39,401 nt of DNA from Bacteriovoracia bacterium (GTDB lineage Bacteria; Bdellovibrionota; Bacteriovoracia; Bacteriovoracales; Bacteriovoracaceae). The first letter of the stretch is position 1, and every line of letters starts with the position of its first letter. The stretch spans positions 1 to 39,401 of the forward strand of contig JAUIBX010000008.1 of NCBI GenBank assembly GCA_030427595.1. The letters are read 5' to 3'. The notes beneath the pieces were generated by a model. It was not told the origin of the DNA. It saw only the letters and a program-made list of their open reading frames with translations, and made no database searches. Below, piece by piece: positions 1-6,776 of this stretch. The position numbers were made by a program, and so were the translations under genes.

Positions 1-2
1 TT

Positions 3-911
3 GATAATAAGAGTAACTATGTCCTGATTGCTGCGAGCTGGAATGATAGACCAACTTCTGTTTATCTTTTTGATGAAAAGCTGAAACAAGTAAAAGAGCT
101 TGTATCTGAAAACCCCGCTATTAAAAAGCTGGCTACTCACCCAACGAGGCTTTTAAAACTAAAGGCAAAGGACCAGACTAAATACTATGCCTACTATACC
201 ACTCCCAAAAAACAAAAAGGTCCCTTTCCCCTTGTCGTTAAAGTTCATGGTGGCCCCTTTGGAGTAGAAGAAAGGTGGGGTTTTGATAAAGAGTCTCAAT
301 TCTTTGCAAGTCATGGGTTTGCAGTCTTAAGAGTAAACTACAGAGGCTCTGGTCTTCTCGGCCATCACTTTGAAAGCCTTGGAAAATATCAGATCCATAA
401 AGGTATCCAAAATGATATTGCTGATGCTGTAAGAAGACTCAATAAAATGGGTGTCACGACCAAAGGTAATGCTTGCCTATGGGGAGGAAGCTTTGGTGCC
501 TATGCTTCGGTTATGAATGCCCTTCTTTTCCCAGAGCTTTATAAGTGCTCTGCTGCTTTTGGTGGCATATATGATTGGTCTACATTTCTTAAAGAGGGTG
601 ATATTAGGGCCAACGAATGGGCAAAGAACTATTGGAAAGAATATCTACCTAAGAATAATGAAATTAAAAGGGCAAGCCCTATCTACCGCATATCAGAAAT
701 TTCAAAACCAATTCTTCTCTTACACGGGACAGATGATTTTCGTTGTGATGTCTCCCAATCGAGAAGACTAAAAGAAAAGCTCGAGATGGCCAACAAACCC
801 GTTACTTACATTGAGTTTCCTAATACTGGACATGGCTTCACCAATATTCCAGATAAGAAAAGGATGTTTAGTGAGGTCCTAAACTTTTTCAAGAGACACC
901 TGCAAATCTAA
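3..911 (+). CDS. S9 family (prolyl oligopeptidase-like) serine peptidase, C-terminal part
   Basis: The frame is open from the left edge of the window, so the N-terminus (normally a beta-propeller) is missing. About 302 residues are visible and look like an S9 alpha/beta-hydrolase domain. Seen in the sequence: an HGGPFG oxyanion-hole motif, the nucleophile elbow GGSFGAYA with its Ser codon at 489-491, an acidic DD pair at 732-737 after LLLHGT, and the catalytic His in GHGF at 831-833. The family cleaves short peptides, usually after proline or in acyl-peptides, in the cytoplasm or periplasm; location cannot be told without the N-terminus. An internal ATG at 447 lies well inside the domain and is not the start. 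The next gene follows after 50 bases on the same strand. The family call is secure; the substrate is unknown. Confidence 0.9.
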   Translation, partial: DNKSNYVLIAASWNDRPTSVYLFDEKLKQVKELVSENPAIKKLATHPTRLLKLKAKDQTKYYAYYTTPKKQKGPFPLVVKVHGGPFGVEERWGFDKESQFFASHGFAVLRVNYRGSGLLGHHFESLGKYQIHKGIQNDIADAVRRLNKMGVTTKGNACLWGGSFGAYASVMNALLFPELYKCSAAFGGIYDWSTFLKEGDIRANEWAKNYWKEYLPKNNEIKRASPIYRISEISKPILLLHGTDDFRCDVSQSRRLKEKLEMANKPVTYIEFPNTGHGFTNIPDKKRMFSEVLNFFKRHLQI

Positions 912-961
912 GGAAAAGATTATATGATTGCTATTAAATCTTAAATTGAGAGAGGAACCCC

Positions 962-2413
962 ATGACCAAATCCTTCACCGAACTGACGAGAGAGAAAATG
1001 AATGCCGTGGTGCAGATTTATGCGGAGGGGTATGCGGGTGAGGAAGTGAAGTCGATTTTGAATCCGCGGCTTGGAGACCTTAAAGATTGGTCGGGTTCGG
1101 GCTTCTTTGTGGAATCGCCCTATGGCGAGGGCATCATTATCACCAATGCTCATGTGGCGAAAAATGCTAAGAGTCTTGAGATCATGACCATGCTGACCTC
1201 AGAAGAAACCTTTCAGGTCGAAGTTTTGGGCCTAGTGAAAAACCTTGAGCCCGATATCGCCATCCTCAAACTTAAAGACGGCGAACTTGAAAGACTTAAG
1301 GCCACCATCAGCCCTCGCTTTAGGGAACTGCCCAAACTCGCCCTCAAAAAAGAAGCAGTCGTCACTCGCGGAACAGAGATTCGCGCCATTGGCTATCCCA
1401 TGGGTATGACAGAGCCCAATATCACCGGAGGCGAGATCACCAACTTCATGTCCGGTGAGCGCATGATTGCAGAAAAATATGTCACTGATGCGGCCATTAA
1501 CCCTGGAAACTCAGGGGGACCGGCCATCGACGAAGAAGGACTTGTGATCGGCATCAACACCTCCATCTATCAAGACGCGGACAATATTGGCTTCATCACC
1601 CCCTCTCGCTTCATAGAAATCATTCTCGCCAACCTCTTTGAAAATGACTCCATCTGCCTAGCCGATATTGGCGGCACCTTTCAAAAAAACTCCACCGAAG
1701 TAGCGACCGCATTGAAGATGGATCAGCCCCTTGGTCTCATCGTACGCTCCTTAGATCAGGGCGGCTTTCTTGATCAGGCCGGCGTTAAGAAAGAGGACGT
1801 CCTTCTCTCCCTTAGCTATGAAAATGGTCATGGCAAAAAAGTGAAAGAGGCCTTCGATCGCCATGGCATCCTTATGGCCGAGGACCACTACCACAGAAGA
1901 AATATTTTTGATCTCTTTAAACTTATCCCCCTCGATAGGAAAGTCACAGTAGAAGTGTGGCGAGAGGGCAAGCTAGTGGAACTCGAAGGGGCTGCAGCTC
2001 CCCTTATTGAAAATAAAATCGAGTCTAACCCTATCATTGAAGAGCGCTGTTTTATTGATGCCTGGGGTCTCACCATTCAAACTCTAAGCTACGAGATTAT
2101 CGAGTCCTTTAACCTCACGGACACTTACTGGTTTTATCAAATCCTCAATAAGTTCAACCCGCAAAAAGAGCGCCTCATTGTCACCCATGTGGAAAAGGAG
2201 TCCCCTGCCTATCATCAAGACTGGAGCTTAGGCGAAGTCATCGAATCGGTGAACGGCATGGAAGTCAAAGGCCTCACTCACCTTCTTGAGATCTTGCAAG
2301 AAAAGTCACAGCACTACAAACTTGTGAGCGAGTCGGGAACAATTGGCATCTTTAAAGGAAAAGAGCTTAAGAAGAATATTAAGCTTCTCAACCCCTCTCA
2401 TTTCTTAAAGTAA
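962..2413 (+). CDS. HtrA/Deg-like serine protease with two PDZ-like regions, no signal peptide
   Basis: This 483-residue protein has a chymotrypsin-fold S1C protease domain with a complete triad: His64 in TNAHV, Asp98 in PDIAIL and Ser184 in NPGNSGGPA. A PDZ-like region follows at about 255-345, and a second near 410-460 (LIVTHVEKESPAY, then GEVIESVNG). The N-terminus is hydrophilic with no signal peptide or membrane anchor, unlike classical DegP/DegQ and unlike the second HtrA of this window at 30443. That fits cytoplasmic action, as proposed for Deg proteases with divergent PDZ domains. The ATG is preceded by GAGAGG at a normal distance. The first ~150 bases of the gene are visibly richer in G than the flanking genes. 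It converges with the gene at 2418, leaving only four bases between stops. Family call is firm; substrate and cell location are inferred. Confidence 0.88.
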   Translation: MTKSFTELTREKMNAVVQIYAEGYAGEEVKSILNPRLGDLKDWSGSGFFVESPYGEGIIITNAHVAKNAKSLEIMTMLTSEETFQVEVLGLVKNLEPDIAILKLKDGELERLKATISPRFRELPKLALKKEAVVTRGTEIRAIGYPMGMTEPNITGGEITNFMSGERMIAEKYVTDAAINPGNSGGPAIDEEGLVIGINTSIYQDADNIGFITPSRFIEIILANLFENDSICLADIGGTFQKNSTEVATALKMDQPLGLIVRSLDQGGFLDQAGVKKEDVLLSLSYENGHGKKVKEAFDRHGILMAEDHYHRRNIFDLFKLIPLDRKVTVEVWREGKLVELEGAAAPLIENKIESNPIIEERCFIDAWGLTIQTLSYEIIESFNLTDTYWFYQILNKFNPQKERLIVTHVEKESPAYHQDWSLGEVIESVNGMEVKGLTHLLEILQEKSQHYKLVSESGTIGIFKGKELKKNIKLLNPSHFLK

Positions 2414-2417
2414 AGTT

Positions 2418-3179
2418 TTAAAGAGTTCGCCAAGAGAAACCAATGGCGATATATTCCTGATGAGTGTTCTCTTCAAGGTCGACCCCAAAGGCAATGTCGT
2501 ACATCAGGTCTTTATTGGCGAGATAGGAAAAGCCTGTATCGATAGCATGACTCCATTCACTTGAGCTTGTCCCTCTTGAAGGTGTGTAAGTAGCATATTC
2601 TTCAATAAAGGCTCCCCATTGGTCGGTAAAATTATAGCCCCAGGCCACTGTATAACCGTGATTTGAATCTGAAAAAGATCCATTGTAATCATTGATATAA
2701 TTGACAGTCAGACCACCTAGGTCTCCTAGACCTTTAACGGCAGAAATGATGGTCACTGCACCAGTATCAGAGCGTTTAAAATCACCGCTTCCCTTAAAGC
2801 GTACTCGAGATTGAATACAGAGTGTCGGAAACCAATCCGATTCATCTGGATTTAAAAGGTTAATACGCCCACCGAGTTGGTAATTATCAAGACCCGAACC
2901 AACAGAATCTTGCATGCGGTAATCAAGAACGCCGCTCAATTCAATTTCCTCATTGAGACCAAAGCGAACCACATTATTATTGATCCAACTTTCATCTTCA
3001 GAACTACCCGTGTCGACACGGTTAAGTTCAATACCACTTTGAAGCTGTAAAACCTTTGTACCCACGACATTGGCACCAATAGACTGGCCCGGTCTTCCGG
3101 TTGCAATGGTTGGGTTTGTTTGGGCATAAATGATATTGGAGATAAGAAGAAGAGAAGAAAAAAGAATTTTTAAAAAGAT
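2418..3179 (-). CDS. Outer-membrane beta-barrel protein, Phenol_MetA_deg-like; start codon non-canonical
   Basis: About 253 residues. The C-terminal half shows the repeated pattern of barrel strands in the Phenol_MetA_deg family (PF13557): a DTGFSYLANKDLMYDIAFG segment and a final strand IAIGFSWRTL. The first GTG (3065) would delete a clear signal peptide. Reading upstream in frame gives a typical leader (FLKILFSSLLLISNIIYAQ) directly behind an AGGAG at 3187-3191. Between that Shine-Dalgarno and the leader there is no ATG, GTG, TTG or CTG; the frame upstream closes with TGA inside the previous gene. An ATC at 3177-3179 sits 7 nt after AGGAG, and an ATT at 3183-3185 only 1 nt after it. I placed the start at the ATC as best guess. 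The gene lies directly after mscS and is probably co-transcribed. The protein likely sits in the outer membrane; its substrate is unknown. Confidence 0.7.
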   Translation of the reverse strand: MFLKILFSSLLLISNIIYAQTNPTIATGRPGQSIGANVVGTKVLQLQSGIELNRVDTGSSEDESWINNNVVRFGLNEEIELSGVLDYRMQDSVGSGLDNYQLGGRINLLNPDESDWFPTLCIQSRVRFKGSGDFKRSDTGAVTIISAVKGLGDLGGLTVNYINDYNGSFSDSNHGYTVAWGYNFTDQWGAFIEEYATYTPSRGTSSSEWSHAIDTGFSYLANKDLMYDIAFGVDLEENTHQEYIAIGFSWRTL

Positions 3180-3208
3180 AGAAATACTCCTGTTAAGTTT
3201 ATCCTTAT

Positions 3209-4006
3209 TTAGGGTCTTTCAATACTTTCGGCGTTAAAGACTTCATTCACTCTTGTAACGATATCAGTTTCAAACGCCTTTTCATAGCGCACGTCTAACA
3301 CATAACTTTTAACTGAAAATTTTAAAGCAAGCTTCATGGCCACTTCACATTCCTTCACCGTGACAACCACAGGCTTGGCCAAGTAAACATAGCGTGAAGT
3401 CACAACCACCTCATGAAGGATCTCACTGATACGATCAATATTTACTCCAAGGGCCGTATGAAATTGGACCACCACCATCATATCAAGTGCACCAAAGTTA
3501 CCTGAGCTTACTTGTTCAGAAACCAGTTTGGTGTTGGGGATCGTCACCACATTATCATCTAAGGTCACAAGTCTAACGGCCCTTAGACCAATGGACTTCA
3601 CCTCACCATAAATGTCACCAACCGAAATACGATCCCCCACCTGAGCAGGACGATCAAAGAGCATCACCACACCCGAAACAAAAGAGGCCACAATATCTTT
3701 AATGGCAAAACCAAGAGCAACGGCAATAGAACCCCCAAGGGCCAGTAGAAGCTCTTTAGGTGGTCTCAGGGTTGAATAAATAAGGAGAGGAACGCCACCA
3801 ATATAGATGAGAAAACTCAAAATGGTGGTCACCTGAAGAATAAGGAGACGACGGTTATTAAAGCGTTCCCCTAAATTTTCGGCAAGTCTGTAGAGTCCCC
3901 GTGAAATAAAGAACAGCACAGCAAGCCCAATTAGGAGCAAGAGTATGCTATCAAAGCGAATCAAATCGATGATTTGACCTATTTGGTTAAGCTGTCCTTC
4001 ATTCAT
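3209..4006 (-). CDS. mscS: MscS-family mechanosensitive ion channel
   Basis: This 265-residue inner-membrane protein has two N-terminal membrane helices (about 17-37 and 53-78) followed by the MscS pore helix and beta domain: LGGSIAVALGFAIKDI, then FDRPAQVGDRI, GEVKSIGLRAV and VVTIPNTKL. The pore helix is rich in Gly and Ala as in MscS. MscS channels open on membrane tension and release small solutes in hypo-osmotic shock. The ATG at 4004-4006 overlaps the end of the upstream ATPase gene by 8 nt (stop TGA at 3999-4001), so the two are translationally linked and likely work together. Upstream Shine-Dalgarno is weak (GAAGAA), again pointing to coupling. The length is close to E. coli MscS (286). 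The call is firm; its functional link to the ATPase is inferred from gene overlap only. Confidence 0.92.
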   Translation of the reverse strand: MNEGQLNQIGQIIDLIRFDSILLLLIGLAVLFFISRGLYRLAENLGERFNNRRLLILQVTTILSFLIYIGGVPLLIYSTLRPPKELLLALGGSIAVALGFAIKDIVASFVSGVVMLFDRPAQVGDRISVGDIYGEVKSIGLRAVRLVTLDDNVVTIPNTKLVSEQVSSGNFGALDMMVVVQFHTALGVNIDRISEILHEVVVTSRYVYLAKPVVVTVKECEVAMKLALKFSVKSYVLDVRYEKAFETDIVTRVNEVFNAESIERP

Positions 4007-5858
4007 AAATAAAGTTCTTCGCCTTTAGGTGGTTAAGTACAGAATATTGGCCTTCAACAGTAAATCGATATCTCCTGTCAGACTCACTTCTTGTTAAAAA
4101 TTCATTTTCTAGACCAAGCCTGAGAGCGTACCTTACGGCCCCCTCCTTCATATCCGTCACTTGAATAATTTCTCTGGCCGTGAGGTTTTCATGACGAACG
4201 AGGGCCGAATAAACAAAGAAAGGTTCATCTGAAAGTTTTGTAAGAAGTGTATAGTTCTTAATTAGCGGAAGACCGACCTTAAGGCGCTTACCAAACATGG
4301 GCTTAAGGGCCTTGAGCCATAGCTTTTCCGCTAGCTCTGGGTTTCCTTGAGACTGCTCCCAAAGAAGTCTAAAGAACATATTTTCGACATAGGTGACTTC
4401 ATCTGTCGTATTTCTAGTTTTAACCGCTCGAATAATATCGCCATAACTTAGGAGATAACCACTTCTTTCGTGTCGCCTTAAAATATAGTCTTGAAGCTCT
4501 TCATCAGAAAAGCCACGGATTTTAAAAACAGTTCTGAAGTATTTATTCTTTGAGTAGACTTGGTTGAGATAAACCCAGCTGTAGGTATTAAAACTCGTCA
4601 CCCAAAAGATATTATCTGTTCTAACATTTAGGGCCTCAAAGAAGACTTCAATTCCTCTAAAGCCTCCAAAGTGAGTAAGAAAGAGGTTATGAGTGTCATC
4701 TAAAATGATCACCTTCTTTTTCATGTCTTTATCAATGTCTAGTAGCTCAAAGACATCGGAAATTTCTTGTCCTGCAATAACCTGACCGAGATATTTTAAT
4801 ACCTCCGATCGACTGGTCATCTTAGGAGGAACATTGGCAATTGTTACTTCTGGTTTTTCAGGGTGATCAAGGAGGTACTTTTCCACATGACGGAGAACCT
4901 GAGTTTTTCCAATGCCCTTGTCTCCGTAAATGGCCAATGAATGCTCTTCGCTGGTGTCATTTAACCATTCATCAATTTCAACTTTAATCTCTTCAATCCT
5001 CTGACCTTTAGAGCTTATCCAAAGACCAGAATCATCGTCCTTTTCATGAGAAAACCAGGCACGATAGTCTTCAGGAAGCTCACTTGAGGCGTGCTCAGTG
5101 AGAGTCTCATTGGTCTCAAGCTTTCTTTGAAAGAACTTGGCCACAATGGACTTACCAATGGAGAGATCAAAGAATCTCGTTTTGATTGCCGAGTAAAAAG
5201 GGTGAATGAGAACAATAAGAAAGGAAATTGTCCTACTTAAAAAGGAAAGAAGAGTGATTTCGGTGAGGCGTTTATAAAAATCAAAGGCACCACTATAGAA
5301 AATCTTCTTTACATAGGAGTCAATTTCAAAAGACCAAGAATGAACGAGCCAAAGATAGAGAATTACCCCAACTCCTGAGAAGATATAGTACATCTCCTCA
5401 TAGAGTAGACCTTTCCCCGCTACACTTGAGACCAAGTGAAGAGCAACAAGTGCCGTAAAAAAGAAGATCCCCAGAAGTCTAGTACTTTTAAAAATTTTGA
5501 CCTTGGCATCGTGACTCTTTCCGATCTTTACATATTCAGCAAAGACAATGAGGAAGTTGATCACGGCCTGACGAAAAATTTTGTAATAGAGGTAATAGAG
5601 AATAAAAGGAATCAAAAGATCTAATTCATTAAGAATGGTCTTTTGAATGACCTGAGAGAAAATCTTAAGAGCAAAGATGGATAAGATAAAAGGAATAAAG
5701 GGACCGAGACGCTGAACAGAAAGGGCCAGCCTTTGTCTTTGCCTCGTCATTTTGTAGGGGTTACTAAGATTGTCTCTTAGGTCATTAACTTTTCTTAAAA
5801 GAAATTGATTTAAGCGAATGACAAAGTAAGGCAAGAGAAAGAAGAGGAGAAGCCCCAA
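3999..5858 (-). CDS. Polytopic membrane protein with cytoplasmic P-loop (AAA-like) NTPase domain
   Basis: 619 residues from a TTG start. The N-terminal ~240 residues hold about six hydrophobic segments (roughly 1-16, 50-70, 80-105, 127-147, 155-175, 203-223). A soluble P-loop NTPase follows: Walker A GDKGIGKT (residues 312-319) and Walker B VIILDD (383-388). The C-terminal part (about 545-600) looks like a winged-helix fold, as in AAA/STAND NTPases. I do not recognise a named family. It overlaps mscS downstream by 8 nt. Upstream, the same frame runs back through TGG CCT GAG TTC to the TAA that ends the 5871-6284 gene. No ATG/GTG start and no convincing Shine-Dalgarno exist between that TAA and the first membrane segment, so this TTG is a forced choice. 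The protein may really be the continuation of the upstream ORF. NTPase and membrane calls are firm, the function is not known. Confidence 0.75.
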   Translation of the reverse strand: MGLLLFFLLPYFVIRLNQFLLRKVNDLRDNLSNPYKMTRQRQRLALSVQRLGPFIPFILSIFALKIFSQVIQKTILNELDLLIPFILYYLYYKIFRQAVINFLIVFAEYVKIGKSHDAKVKIFKSTRLLGIFFFTALVALHLVSSVAGKGLLYEEMYYIFSGVGVILYLWLVHSWSFEIDSYVKKIFYSGAFDFYKRLTEITLLSFLSRTISFLIVLIHPFYSAIKTRFFDLSIGKSIVAKFFQRKLETNETLTEHASSELPEDYRAWFSHEKDDDSGLWISSKGQRIEEIKVEIDEWLNDTSEEHSLAIYGDKGIGKTQVLRHVEKYLLDHPEKPEVTIANVPPKMTSRSEVLKYLGQVIAGQEISDVFELLDIDKDMKKKVIILDDTHNLFLTHFGGFRGIEVFFEALNVRTDNIFWVTSFNTYSWVYLNQVYSKNKYFRTVFKIRGFSDEELQDYILRRHERSGYLLSYGDIIRAVKTRNTTDEVTYVENMFFRLLWEQSQGNPELAEKLWLKALKPMFGKRLKVGLPLIKNYTLLTKLSDEPFFVYSALVRHENLTAREIIQVTDMKEGAVRYALRLGLENEFLTRSESDRRYRFTVEGQYSVLNHLKAKNFIYE

Positions 5859-5870
5859 GAACTCAGGCCA

Positions 5871-5873
5871 TTA
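5871..5873 (-). other. In-frame TAA joining two collinear reading frames
   Basis: This TAA ends the secreted 137-residue ORF (5871-6284) and lies in the same frame as the 619-residue membrane NTPase (3999-5858). Translated through, the protein would read GHLFF-stop-WPEFLGLLLFFLLPYF, that is, a continuous hydrophobic membrane helix. The joined frame (6284 down to 3999, 762 codons) would give signal peptide, periplasmic domain, membrane helices and cytoplasmic NTPase, a sensible topology. Whether this is a real gene boundary, a nonsense mutation, readthrough or a base error cannot be decided from sequence. Confidence 0.6.
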
Positions 5874-6284
5874 AAAGAAGAGATGACCCGAATCCATCTT
5901 AAGCTTGGCCTTAATTTCAAGATACTTTACCTCAAAGAGAGAAATCCAACGTTTAGGAATAATTTGAATTTCAAAGAGCGAGTCCTCAAAGAAACTTCTC
6001 TGGGTAAGCTTTAGGCCATTACTTTGAATGACTTGATAGCGAAACTCCCCCACTTCCATAAGAAGCTTATTCTTCCTATCGGCCCAAACCCGAAGAGGAA
6101 GATTCTCCTCCTCGCTATGCTCAAGCTTGGCCACGCCTTTCCATAGGCGCGTGATCTCACTATAGCTCACTTCCTGCGGTGCAACTACTTTGAGGGAATT
6201 CAAGTCATCTTCTAGCTTTTGCAGCTGAGAGGCCCAAGAAAAGGGCCCCATAAATAAAAGGATTAGAAGTGAGATAAGTTTCAT
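5871..6284 (-). CDS. Small secreted protein, possibly the N-terminal part of the downstream membrane NTPase
   Basis: 137 residues with a clear signal peptide (MKLISLLILLFMGPFSWA, cut near residue 18-19), then a mostly polar, charged domain of about 115 residues with alternating hydrophobic residues (FRYQVIQ, FEIQIIPKRWISLFEV, KYLEIKAKLKM) suggesting a beta-rich periplasmic fold. No family recognised. The ATG is at 6282-6284, with no strong Shine-Dalgarno ahead. Its TAA is followed in the same frame by the 619-residue NTPase. The operon order is this gene, NTPase, mscS, then the barrel protein. A periplasmic sensor domain feeding a membrane NTPase that is coupled to an MscS channel would make sense, but this is inference from gene order. 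Confidence 0.72.
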   Translation of the reverse strand: MKLISLLILLFMGPFSWASQLQKLEDDLNSLKVVAPQEVSYSEITRLWKGVAKLEHSEEENLPLRVWADRKNKLLMEVGEFRYQVIQSNGLKLTQRSFFEDSLFEIQIIPKRWISLFEVKYLEIKAKLKMDSGHLFF

Positions 6285-6377
6285 TTACTAAAATGATAAC
6301 GTATCAGAACAACAATCAAACGCTTTTTTTACACAACTCATCAAAAGACATCGAGTACGTCTTGCGTTAATTGAATA

Positions 6378-6776
6378 TTAAGGAAAGCAGGACTGTTTTT
6401 TGAGGACAACGAAGTCATTAGGGATTTTAAGAAGGGTTTGACCGACCTCTGTTTTGGTACCTGTAACGTACTTATTCCCGCCATCAATTTGATAAACGAT
6501 TTTTGACAAGGACTCTTCGGGAGTGAGTTCTGCTTTTAATTCTTGATGAGTAAACTTTCCCATGATGTGAACCAGTTTCTTTTGATAGCGCTTGAGATTG
6601 TGCTCATTGCACTTCGCTCTTTTAATACTTAAGTGCATACGTGGTGACTTCAAACGAAACTCGCCTTCAGAGGCCTTAAAATTGTACTTTCTCAGGCCAT
6701 AAGCATAATCAAGCTCAAAGGCGTTCACTAAGAATGAGGAGCTAAAAAGAAGAAGAGCTACAAGGAGTCTATGCAT
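6378..6776 (-). CDS. Small secreted protein of unknown function
   Basis: 132 residues with a signal peptide (MHRLLVALLLFSSSFLVNA, cleavage near residue 19-20) and a mature domain of about 112 residues with two cysteines (Cys56 and the Cys near the C-terminus, SCFP), which could form a disulfide in the periplasm. I recognise no family. The ATG at 6774-6776 lies within the last codons of the metalloprotease-like gene upstream (overlap of 19 nt), so the two are almost certainly translated from one mRNA. A role as partner, inhibitor or chaperone of that protein is possible but rests only on the overlap. A 93-base gap without a gene separates it from the next minus-strand gene. Confidence 0.7.
   Translation of the reverse strand: MHRLLVALLLFSSSFLVNAFELDYAYGLRKYNFKASEGEFRLKSPRMHLSIKRAKCNEHNLKRYQKKLVHIMGKFTHQELKAELTPEESLSKIVYQIDGGNKYVTGTKTEVGQTLLKIPNDFVVLKKQSCFP

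Noticed and set aside
5436-5624. Plus-strand small frame inside the NTPase gene, and similar antisense frames in metH, RND, cysQ-galE and btuB
   Set aside because: They are shadows of clearly coding genes on the other strand, with no Shine-Dalgarno or family pattern.
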